DNA from: Deltaproteobacteria bacterium
Lineage (GTDB): Bacteria; Desulfobacterota; Desulfobacteria; Desulfobacterales; SpSt-501
Assembly: GCA_016219005.1 (NCBI GenBank)
Contig: JACRCN010000057.1
Location: 1-37,985, forward strand
Length of the DNA stretch: 37,985 bases
Direction: 5' to 3'
This document shows, one piece after another, positions 32,159-37,985 of this stretch; the stretch's first letter is position 1, and every line of letters begins with the position of its first letter. The notes below the pieces were generated by a model. The model was given only the letters and a program-made list of their open reading frames with translations, did no database searches and was not told the origin of the DNA. The position numbers and the translations under genes are program-made.

Positions 32159-32425
32159 ATGATCAGCAGCATGACCCTGAAAGATCAGCTCAAGAAACTC
32201 ATCGTGGAAGACCTGAACCTCGAGCATGTCCTTCCGGAAGAAATCGGCGATGACGAGCCGTTATTTGGCGACCGATTCGGGCTGGACTCTATCGATGCCG
32301 TCGAACTGGTCTTCCAGCTCAAGAAACATTTCGGGGTCATCATCAAAAACCAGGGCGAGGGCCGCTCGATTCTTCAAAACGTCAACACCATTTGCGCGTT
32401 TATCGAAAAAGGGCAGGCGGCATGA
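32159..32425 (+). CDS. Acyl carrier protein
   Basis: An 88-residue acidic carrier protein. Ser44 in FGLDSIDAVEL is the expected phosphopantetheine attachment site; helices flank it as in FabF-type ACPs (LKKLIVEDLNLEHVLPEEIGDDEPLFG before, VFQLKKHFGVIIKN after). ATG 32159 has AGGAG six bases upstream and directly follows the BtrH-like stop. Its stop overlaps the ketosynthase start (ATGA at 32422-32425). A dedicated ACP within this cluster suggests a pathway separate from housekeeping fatty-acid synthesis. Confidence 0.93.
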   Translation: MISSMTLKDQLKKLIVEDLNLEHVLPEEIGDDEPLFGDRFGLDSIDAVELVFQLKKHFGVIIKNQGEGRSILQNVNTICAFIEKGQAA

Positions 32426-33615
32426 ACCGCCAACAGCCTGTTTCCGTCAGCGGCATGGGCTGTATCTGCGCTGCCGGAAAGAATCTGCCTGATTGCATGG
32501 AGGCTCTTTTTACCCAGGCCCCGACACCCGCTCCGCCGCGCTCCCTTCCCGGGGCGCAACATCCGGTCTTTGAAGTACCCGATCGGTTTCTGCCGACTTC
32601 CGATTCCAAAAATCCGTCCATGGTCCGAGCCGTTCGCCTGGCCCTGGCGGCAACAAATGAAGCGCTGGCGGATGCGGGGTTGACCCCGGCGGCGCTGCGG
32701 AAGAAACGGGTCGGTGTCGTGATCGGCACCAATGTCGGCAGCGGCGAGAGCAATCGGGCCCTCCAGAGAGACTTGACCGGAATCAATTGCAGCTGTTTGT
32801 CGCCGGCCGAGCGTTTCCTCATCGTCAACCCCTCCCAGTGGCTCGCACGGCATTTCGATTTCTCGGGACCGCATTTGACTATCGTCACCGCGTGCTCTGC
32901 CGGCAGCGATGCCATCGGCGTGGCCGGGACATGGATTCGCTCGGGACGATGCGATGTGGTCATCGCCGGAGGAACGGATGCCCTTTACGAAGTGACGTAT
33001 TACGGTTTCATTGCCCTGTTGAACAGCGACACCGCCGCCTGCAAACCCTTCGATGTTCATCGCAACGGCCTGAACCTGGGCGAGGGCGCCGCGATGATGG
33101 TTCTTGAATCAGAGGCCATGCGGACGAACAGGGGCAAGAAGGGCCGGGCTTTTCTATCGGGCTACGGCACGGCGGCCGATGCCTACCACCTCACCGCACC
33201 GCACCCGGAGGGCTGCGGGCTGCGCGTTGCCGTGCAGGATGCCCTCACTTCTGCCGGTGCATCCCCGTCGGACGTCGCATTTATCAATGCGCATGGGACG
33301 GGCACCCGCGAAAACGATCGGGTCGAATCCTTTTTTTTCCACCAGGTATTTCCGGGCGTTCCGTTCGGGTCGACCAAGGGCTATACCGGCCACACGCTCG
33401 GGGCCGCGGGCGCCATTGAAGCGGCTTTCACCGTCGCCGCTCTCGAACTCCAAAAGATGCCGGCAAACGAGGGGTTTGACGCTCCCGACCCCGATTTGCC
33501 GGTCCATCCTGTCGTGGAGCCCACCGAAATTCGCGGCACAACCGCACTTTCCCAGACATTGGCGTTCGGGGGCAACAACAGTGTGTTGGTTTTCACCACG
33601 GGAAGAGGTGCATGA
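32422..33615 (+). CDS. Beta-ketoacyl-ACP synthase (FabF/KS-alpha-like)
   Basis: Condensing enzyme of 397 residues. The catalytic triad is complete: Cys158 in TIVTACSAGSDAIG, His291 in NAHGTGTREND and His324 in GYTGHTLGAAG. Also visible are the family segments GGTDALYEVTYYGF, CKPFDVHRNGLNLGEGAAMMVLE and C-terminal LSQTLAFGGNNSVLVF. Two FabF-like halves of the thiolase fold cover the entire length. It overlaps the ACP gene upstream and the KS-like gene downstream by four bases each. It probably elongates an acyl chain on the cluster's ACP, in pair with the next protein. No ketoreductase, dehydratase or acyltransferase gene is present in the cluster. Confidence 0.93.
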   Translation: MNRQQPVSVSGMGCICAAGKNLPDCMEALFTQAPTPAPPRSLPGAQHPVFEVPDRFLPTSDSKNPSMVRAVRLALAATNEALADAGLTPAALRKKRVGVVIGTNVGSGESNRALQRDLTGINCSCLSPAERFLIVNPSQWLARHFDFSGPHLTIVTACSAGSDAIGVAGTWIRSGRCDVVIAGGTDALYEVTYYGFIALLNSDTAACKPFDVHRNGLNLGEGAAMMVLESEAMRTNRGKKGRAFLSGYGTAADAYHLTAPHPEGCGLRVAVQDALTSAGASPSDVAFINAHGTGTRENDRVESFFFHQVFPGVPFGSTKGYTGHTLGAAGAIEAAFTVAALELQKMPANEGFDAPDPDLPVHPVVEPTEIRGTTALSQTLAFGGNNSVLVFTTGRGA

Positions 33616-34649
33616 AGGCCTTCATCAGGGGAGCCGGCGTCGTCGGGGGGTTCGGCTGCAGGCTGTCAAGCCTGGAAGAAGCCATTCGCAAACGCCCCGC
33701 TCCCGATTCGGATCCCGCGGCCTCAGGTTCGAGCACAGAAGCGTCTGCCGTCTCGACGGCCACGGCGAGAACCGACCTGCTGGATCAGTTGATCCCACCG
33801 CGAACCCTGCGCAGAGTGGACCATTATGCCCGAATGGCCATTCTGGCCAGCCATCTCGCCCGCGAAGATGCGGGGATGGGTAACGGACTGCCGGAAAACA
33901 CAGGTCTTATCGTCGCCACCGGCATGGGCCCGACGGCCAACACGCTGGACCTGCAAGCCGCGGACGTGGCTGCAACCGATCTTGCGCTCTCACCCATTTT
34001 GTTTTCAAATTCGGTGCAGAATGCTGCCGCGGCATACATTTCGATGTTGCTGAAGATCCGGGGGCCCAGCCTCTCGATCAACCAGTATGAGATGGCGGTA
34101 CCGCTCGCTTTTCAAACGGCGATCGATTGGATAGAAGAAGGCCGCACCGAAACGGTTTTAGTCGGCAGCATCGACTGTTTTTCAAAAGCCCTGCACGAGG
34201 CCGCCCTGAACTGCCGGGATTTGAAAAATGGAAACGGCGGCCAACGGGCGGCTCCGGTCGGCGAAGGAAGCTCGTTTTTTATTCTCACCCGGTCAGGGAC
34301 GCAAGACATCCGGTACCCCTTCGTCCGTCATGTCCTTATGGGGGGGACGCGCCGACAAAATGGGGCACCCATCCCGAACACACTGATCCTGCATAACGGG
34401 GCCGGCAGGAACACCGGCTTCATGGGTCATGACCCCGTGCATGCGAATTTCGCACACCTTTACGGGACCTTCCCTACCAGCATGGGCATGGACGTTGCCG
34501 CAGCGATGCTCCTCCTGAGAACCGAGCAGCTCTTGAGTATATCAGTGCCGCAGTTCGAGGCCGGGCCCGCGTTCCCGGAAAATCCCCTGATCTGTTGCCT
34601 GAAAAAAGGGGAGACCGGCGATTGGGGCATGATCGTCATCGGCAGATAA
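33612..34649 (+). CDS. Ketosynthase homologue lacking the active-site cysteine (chain-length-factor-like)
   Basis: A 345-residue thiolase-fold protein related to the preceding ketosynthase but inactive in pattern: the segment GPSLSINQYEMAVPLAFQTAIDWI aligns with GPHLTIVTACSAGSDAIG of its partner, putting Glu160 where Cys158 should be. No HGTGT motif is seen; the later region reads GTFPTSMGMDVAAAMLLL where the partner has GYTGHTLGAAGAIEAAF, so the second catalytic His is also gone. This is the arrangement of type II PKS KS/CLF pairs, although in classical CLFs the Cys is replaced by Gln. Start overlaps the KS stop (ATGA 33612-33615). The name chain-length factor is by analogy. Confidence 0.8.
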   Translation: MKAFIRGAGVVGGFGCRLSSLEEAIRKRPAPDSDPAASGSSTEASAVSTATARTDLLDQLIPPRTLRRVDHYARMAILASHLAREDAGMGNGLPENTGLIVATGMGPTANTLDLQAADVAATDLALSPILFSNSVQNAAAAYISMLLKIRGPSLSINQYEMAVPLAFQTAIDWIEEGRTETVLVGSIDCFSKALHEAALNCRDLKNGNGGQRAAPVGEGSSFFILTRSGTQDIRYPFVRHVLMGGTRRQNGAPIPNTLILHNGAGRNTGFMGHDPVHANFAHLYGTFPTSMGMDVAAAMLLLRTEQLLSISVPQFEAGPAFPENPLICCLKKGETGDWGMIVIGR

Positions 34650-34715
34650 TATCTCTATGCCGCTTTTCTAAGACTGACATGCATTCTGGCTTAGGACCCG
34701 GCCTTGATGAATGAC

Positions 34716-35687
34716 CTACCTCAATCCAAGCTCATGACCTAAAATCCTGGTGACGAAACGTTCACCAAAGTTCTCTCCTGCAACCAGTTCGCGAATACGT
34801 TTGAAGGTTTCAGGTTTGCATCCCGCATTCTCGGCAGCTTTCATGGTGCAATCATAGGCCGCCCGAACATCCAGGCCGGCGATCTCGTAGCCATGGCCCT
34901 CGACCAGCCACCGCAGTGCCGCCACGCCTGCCTCTACGGCGAATCGCGGCCCGGTTTCGGCCATGTCCCAGGCAGCGCGGGTGAGAGTTCTGGGATCGCA
35001 GGGGTTGCGATTTGCCAGTTCAATCGCTTCATCGTACAGTTCTGCCGACTTGGCCGCGGCAAACCACTTGCCCTCGTTGCCCGGTGTGCTGGCAACAAGG
35101 TTTTTCAGAATATCCGCTGGTTTTATGTGTGGATATTTTTTGGCAATACCGCGAAAGGTCGCGAGGCGGGTGGATTTCTGATTGGCCTCGATGGCATAGC
35201 GACTGTAGGCTTCCTCTATCCGGCCGCTTGCCAGCAGGATTTCTTCACAGGCTTCACTGATCTTAAGAGACGGCTCATTCAAGCCCCGGGAGTTCTCGGC
35301 AAAGCGGAGCGCTTCGGCCTTTTTACCGATGGCCAGTAGAGCTTTCACGCCCCATTTCCGATCATGCCAGAACCTGTGAGGCGCACGTTCGAGCAGTTCC
35401 ATGACTTCGGCATTTCGCCCGGCCTTCAAAAGTGCGCTCAGACAGGCGGCGGTGCCCTTGAAATAGCCTCGCAATTCCGGGTTGGGGCTCCATGCCATCC
35501 GCACCACCGCGATGAACTCGTCCGCCCAGTCTGAGGCGCGCTCGGGGGTGGCGCAAAGCTCCCCCCAATGGTCGGGAAGTACATCGAGGCAGGGGATGCC
35601 GTCGTCCTCCACGGCCTGCCAGAGGCGTTCCAGCCACTTGTCCCGCTGCCTGTCACTCGCCGGCGCATTGGCGATGATCGTCACCAA
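34716..35687 (-). CDS. Helical-repeat protein of unknown function, 5' end at a cassette junction
   Basis: A 323-residue soluble protein, entirely helical in appearance (TPR/HEAT-like repeat pattern: LSALLKAGRNAEVMELLERAP, LLAIGKKAEALRFAENSRG, CEEILLASGRIEEAYSRYAIEA, AKSAELYDEAIELANRN). It resembles a family of bacterial hypothetical proteins beginning with ALDALI..IANAPASD; I cannot give a function. The only available start is TTG 35687, without a Shine-Dalgarno sequence, and the frame stays open upstream to the TAA of the preceding gene, 18 bases away. Since the conserved AIDALVTIIANAPASD begins right at the half attC core, the native 5' end has probably been lost or replaced. Translation may depend on coupling to the upstream hydrolase gene. 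Confidence 0.65.
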   Translation of the reverse strand: MVTIIANAPASDRQRDKWLERLWQAVEDDGIPCLDVLPDHWGELCATPERASDWADEFIAVVRMAWSPNPELRGYFKGTAACLSALLKAGRNAEVMELLERAPHRFWHDRKWGVKALLAIGKKAEALRFAENSRGLNEPSLKISEACEEILLASGRIEEAYSRYAIEANQKSTRLATFRGIAKKYPHIKPADILKNLVASTPGNEGKWFAAAKSAELYDEAIELANRNPCDPRTLTRAAWDMAETGPRFAVEAGVAALRWLVEGHGYEIAGLDVRAAYDCTMKAAENAGCKPETFKRIRELVAGENFGERFVTRILGHELGLR

Positions 35688-35701
35688 TGCATCGATGGCA
35701 T

Positions 35702-35708
35702 GTTAGGC
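35702..35708 (-). other. Half attC core (R'' box) without its partner
   Basis: GCCTAAC on the minus strand overlaps the TAA stop of the YcaC-like gene, as the R'' boxes of the other cassettes do with theirs. No matching GTTRRRY core occurs within 150 bases downstream; the helical-repeat gene follows at once. It reads as a truncated attC at the end of the array. Confidence 0.55.
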
Positions 35709-36293
35709 GATTGGTGGAAGTACGTCTTGAAACAGTATGCCAAGCAATTGGCCACCTTCTGGCCGACTCCAATCCTGAGCGAGTTCGGCCATGAGCGTGT
35801 TTGTTGCGGTAAGCACTACTCCCTCGCGTTCCATGCGCCGCCGCGACATATCTTCGGAAAGTTCGTATGGCGATCCTGAAGCGTCCATAACTGCCTGTAC
35901 TTGGTAGCCCTCGCGACAGGCACTAATTGCCGGATACACCAAACACACATCGGTGGTCACACCGGCCATGATGAGATTCCTGCGGCCTGTCGCCTCGACG
36001 GCCTTTTTGAAGTGCGGATCTCTCCAAGCGTTAACAATTCCGGCTCGCTGAACCCTGGCAGCAAACGCCTCAGGAACAATTTGTTCGAGTTCCGGAAGCA
36101 ATGGACCCTGAACATTCTGCTCCTGCGAACTCGTAAGGACGACAGGGATGTTCAAAATCTTGGCTGTTTTGGCAAGAGCCAGCGTATTTCGTTTGACCAC
36201 ATCAAGCGGGATGTTCTTGATGAGCTTCATCGTCCCGACTTGATGGTCGATGAGCAACAAGGCACTGTCCGCGGACGAAAACGTACCGATCAT
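35703..36293 (-). CDS. Isochorismatase-fold cysteine hydrolase, YcaC-like (integron cassette gene)
   Basis: A 196-residue hydrolase of the isochorismatase superfamily. Asp16 in LLLIDHQVG and Cys117 in GVTTDVCLVYPAISA are the expected nucleophile system, and AARVQRAGIVNAWRDPHFKKAV corresponds to the third catalytic region of YcaC-type enzymes (pattern ARxGxINAWDN). This sub-family's substrates are largely undefined. ATG 36293 follows AAAGGAGAATCGCAA and lies 24 bases after the attC core at 36317-36323. The stop TAA is embedded in the R'' core at 35702-35708. This start/stop geometry is that of a mobile integron cassette. Confidence 0.88.
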   Translation of the reverse strand: MIGTFSSADSALLLIDHQVGTMKLIKNIPLDVVKRNTLALAKTAKILNIPVVLTSSQEQNVQGPLLPELEQIVPEAFAARVQRAGIVNAWRDPHFKKAVEATGRRNLIMAGVTTDVCLVYPAISACREGYQVQAVMDASGSPYELSEDMSRRRMEREGVVLTATNTLMAELAQDWSRPEGGQLLGILFQDVLPPIA

Positions 36294-36316
36294 TTGCGAT
36301 TCTCCTTTAGGTTTGC

Positions 36317-36441
36317 GCCTAACGTTTGAGCTGAGCCGACCGTGGAGGCATGGGCCTTGGCCGCGAAGCGGATGATATGCATGACCGGTTCGTGGCCAAG
36401 GTGCCATGCCGGAGCGGGTCGGCTCAAGCGAAGGGTTAGGC
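36317..36441 (-). repeat. attC-like recombination site, about 125 bp
   Basis: Core boxes GCCTAAC (minus strand of 36435-36441) and GTTAGGC (minus strand of 36317-36323) bound an imperfect palindrome: GAGCCGACCCG pairs with CGGTCGGCTCAG-type sequence, and inside it GGCATGGCACCTTGGCC-like and GGCCAAGGCCCATGCC-like arms pair again. Long attC sites (up to about 140 bp) have exactly this fold. It separates the SRPBCC and YcaC-like cassettes. Confidence 0.8.
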
Positions 36442-36466
36442 GCCAGCTGGTGACGACCCAAGGCGC

Positions 36467-36874
36467 TCAGCGGCTGCTTTCGACGTGACGCGCAAAGCTG
36501 TTGAGGATGGCCTGCCAACCTTCACGCTGCTGCTCGACAGAGTGCGTGGACTCGGCGTCAAAAGTCTCACGAACGGTCACGCCATCGGGGCCAACTTCGA
36601 ACTCGACCAGTAGTACACGGTCACCGAACGAGGCTTCAATCAACCGATGCTGCAGCACCCTTGTGTAGGTTCCGGCGAAGTCGAATCCCATGCTTCCGTC
36701 TTTGGCTTCCATGCGGGAAGAGAACTCGCCGCCAACGCGCAGGTCAACGGATGCCTTTGTCGTATGCCAGTCGTCAGACGCGGTGTTCCATTGCTTGATG
36801 CCGTCCGGTGTCGTCCAAGCGTGCCAGACAGCCTCAACCGGAGCCTTGACCAGCTTCTCAATGGTGATCTTCAT
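36467..36874 (-). CDS. SRPBCC / AHSA1-like (START-fold) protein (integron cassette gene)
   Basis: A 135-residue protein of the AHSA1/SRPBCC family. Family pattern: MKITIEKLVKAPVEAVWHAWTTPDGIKQWN at the N-terminus, RVGGEFSSRMEAKDGSMGFDFAGTYTRVL in the middle and C-terminal EGWQAILNSFARHVE. These proteins form a hydrophobic cavity and bind ligands or act in stress responses; the ligand is not predictable. AGGAG precedes ATG 36874, which lies 24 bases after an attC core. The stop is 26 bases before the next attC. Such proteins are frequent integron cargo. Confidence 0.9.
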   Translation of the reverse strand: MKITIEKLVKAPVEAVWHAWTTPDGIKQWNTASDDWHTTKASVDLRVGGEFSSRMEAKDGSMGFDFAGTYTRVLQHRLIEASFGDRVLLVEFEVGPDGVTVRETFDAESTHSVEQQREGWQAILNSFARHVESSR

Positions 36875-36897
36875 GCGGCGACTCCTGTGTTTGTGGC

Positions 36898-36954
36898 GCC
36901 TAACGATTTAATCAGCGGCGCGCTCTTTGCGTCTGCTGAATTTATTTGTTAGCC
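36898..36954 (-). repeat. attC-like recombination site, 57 bp
   Basis: On the minus strand GGCTAAC (36954-36948) and GTTAGGC (36904-36898) bound complementary arms (AAATTCAGCAGACGC against GCGCCGCTGATTAAAT, with mismatches). At 57 bp it is the classic short attC length. The stop codon of the GNAT gene lies inside it, as usual for cassettes. Confidence 0.82.
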
Positions 36955-37388
36955 GTTCCCAATTTTCTTTTGAAGCCTTTATATGGTTCAAATTCGTATC
37001 CTAATGATCTATAGAAACGACACGCCTCTGTGCGTTCCGCTTCAGTAACGAAGATCAGCTGACAACAATCGTTTTCAATGGCAATTTTTTCTAATTCTCG
37101 CATGAGATCTGATCCAACACCGCTCCGGCGTTGATTTTTGTGGACGATCAAATCCTCAACCACCATAAACGGTTTGCAATCTCCGTAAAGCTCCCAGCAA
37201 ATAACATCCATGCCGAATCCAACTAGCTTTCCATTCTGCTTTGCAGCCAAAAGGGTGTAAGCTGGGTCATTTGATATCTTCAAAAAAGAGCTTTTCATCC
37301 TTTCAATTGACGATACTTCACCCCAGAATTGGGTGAACAATTCTGCAAGCGAATGTAGATCATATTCAGTTAATCTTGTTATATTCAC
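36942..37388 (-). CDS. GNAT family N-acetyltransferase (integron cassette gene)
   Basis: A 148-residue acetyltransferase from GTG 37388 (AAAGAGA upstream, 15 bases after the attC core); frames further upstream run through the attC and are not credible. Acetyl-CoA-binding motif A is seen at VVEDLIVHKNQRRSGVGSDLMRELEKIA and motif B at EACRFYRSLGYEFEPYKGFKR. The N-terminus NITRLTEYDLHSLAELFTQFWGE resembles aminoglycoside 6'- and related small-molecule acetyltransferases, but no resistance specificity can be claimed. Clearly more AT-rich than the SRPBCC and YcaC-like cassettes, in line with independent origins. Confidence 0.88.
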   Translation of the reverse strand: MNITRLTEYDLHSLAELFTQFWGEVSSIERMKSSFLKISNDPAYTLLAAKQNGKLVGFGMDVICWELYGDCKPFMVVEDLIVHKNQRRSGVGSDLMRELEKIAIENDCCQLIFVTEAERTEACRFYRSLGYEFEPYKGFKRKLGTANK

Positions 37389-37402
37389 AATTGCATCTCT
37401 TT

Positions 37403-37532
37403 GGCCAACGGCGTGCGTTACCCGCTGGTGGGTGGGACGAGACAACGCCGCTTTGCCGGAACCAACTTCGAGCCACGAAAACGGCTTGAAAACGCGGCGA
37501 CTCCCACCAGTCGGGTGCACGCTGTGTTGGGC
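37403..37532 (-). repeat. attC-like recombination site, about 130 bp
   Basis: On the minus strand GCCCAAC (37532-37526) and GTTGGCC (37409-37403) bound an imperfect palindrome: ACAGCGTGCACCCGACTGGT faces CACCAGCGGGTAACGCACGC, and the inner region contains GTCGCCGCGTTTTC and GCAAAGCGGCGTTGTC as nested arms. Lies directly after the DJ-1-type gene stop (37537) and 15 bases before the GNAT start. Confidence 0.78.
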
Positions 37533-37536
37533 GTTT

Positions 37537-37985
37537 TCATTTTTCTTCGAAACCCATTATTTCTCTAATTTTATTTGCATTTTGTCTTGAAGTTAGTAAC
37601 TCCAGTAAGATATACGCTACGTCAATCGCGGTTGAAGGATTCCAACAAGTTATAATATTCCCATCTTGTACAACTGGCTTGTTTTGTACATTTACGCTAA
37701 ATGATCTTAATGTCTCTTGCCTTATAGGTTTCAAGTTGTAGGTTGTTGCGTTTTTGTTTTTTAGCACCCCACTTTTTCCTAAAGCTATTGCTGCTACGCA
37801 AACCGATGCAATTACTTTTCCTTGCCTATCAAATTCTCTGATTAAATTTTGGATTTCATCACTGTACGCTTCTTCCCAAAATCCATACTCTTCAAACCCG
37901 CCGGGTATTGCTAAGGCATCAAACTCGTTAACGTTTATATCTTTTATCAAGTAATCAACTAAAACCCTTTGGTCAAAGCTACTTA
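37537..37985 (-). CDS. DJ-1/PfpI family protein, 5' end beyond window (integron cassette gene)
   Basis: The frame is open to the right edge, giving 148 residues of a DJ-1/ThiJ/PfpI-fold protein; the first 30-40 residues are missing. Family features: LIKDINVNEFDALAIPGGFEEYGFWEEAYSD, nucleophile elbow VIASVCVAAIALGKSGVL with the reactive Cys, and IITCWNPSTAIDVAYILLELLTS near the end. Members act as glyoxalases, deglycases, chaperones or thiol stress proteins; close relatives are eukaryotic-type DJ-1-like. AT-rich, unlike the chromosome-type genes to the left, and followed immediately by an attC, so it is read as a cassette. Confidence 0.88.
   Translation of the reverse strand, partial: SSFDQRVLVDYLIKDINVNEFDALAIPGGFEEYGFWEEAYSDEIQNLIREFDRQGKVIASVCVAAIALGKSGVLKNKNATTYNLKPIRQETLRSFSVNVQNKPVVQDGNIITCWNPSTAIDVAYILLELLTSRQNANKIREIMGFEEK

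Noticed and set aside
37403-37520. N-terminal extension of the GNAT protein through the attC region
   Set aside because: The extension is the attC palindrome read as protein; the GTG at 37388 has a ribosome binding site and begins the conserved fold.
1-37985. CRISPR arrays, tRNA or rRNA genes, transposases or phage genes
   Set aside because: No direct repeats with regular spacing, no tRNA-like cloverleaf with CCA or T-loop GGTTCGAATC-type signature in a plausible place, and no transposase or phage protein was recognised.

Overview
The window looks like chromosomal DNA of an anaerobic, respiratory Gram-negative bacterium, most likely a member of Desulfobacterota (former Deltaproteobacteria). 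The reasons are indirect: a tungstate ABC importer together with an aldehyde:ferredoxin oxidoreductase, a TRAP carboxylate importer, two complete branched-chain-amino-acid-type (HAAT) ABC importers, a BKACE-family enzyme, GC-rich codon use and dense operons. No rRNA or tRNA gene was seen, so the taxonomy is inference.

Layout. 1-1611: 3' part of a chromate transporter gene and a VOC-fold lipoprotein. 2037-5951: tungstate uptake operon with two tandem TupA-like binding proteins, permease and ATPase, preceded by the frameshifted remnant of a substrate-binding-domain regulator. 6062-12860: operon for an RpiR/SIS regulator, an M20 metallopeptidase/deacylase and a full HAAT-type ABC importer (two ATPases, two permeases, binding protein), with a perfect palindromic operator in front. 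13191-18929: a BKACE (DUF849) gene divergent from a second complete HAAT importer operon. 18955-19160: wreck of a PAS/histidine-kinase gene. 19188-20153: a TerC/YjbE-type membrane protein under a yybP-ykoY manganese riboswitch with its terminator and promoter. 20262-27311: minus-strand operon GntR - TRAP DctP/DctQ/DctM - AOR - Old-Yellow-Enzyme-like reductase. 27357-30484: zinc-ribbon/formylglycine-enzyme-like protein, DinB-fold protein, a double-MerR regulator and a broken SCP2 gene.

30719-34649 is the least ordinary metabolic locus: a compact, translationally coupled set of a small conserved protein, a BtrH-like cysteine acyltransferase, an acyl carrier protein, a complete ketosynthase (Cys-His-His) and a ketosynthase homologue without the active-site cysteine (KS/chain-length-factor-like pair). 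It looks like a minimal type II synthase with its own ACP-dependent acyl-transfer enzyme; the product is unknown.

34716-37985: everything is on the minus strand and has the anatomy of an integron gene-cassette array: a DJ-1/PfpI protein (cut by the window edge), a GNAT acetyltransferase, an SRPBCC protein and a YcaC-like hydrolase, separated by three attC-like inverted-repeat sites of about 130, 57 and 125 bp. The array ends abruptly in a half attC core fused to a helical-repeat protein gene of unknown function. No integrase gene is inside the window; if present it should lie beyond the right edge.

How the parts fit: tungstate import supports the tungstoenzyme AOR; the TRAP importer, AOR and flavin reductase form a likely carboxylate/aldehyde module under GntR control; the two HAAT systems probably feed the M20 hydrolase and the BKACE enzyme with amide or amino-acid-like and keto-acid-generating substrates.
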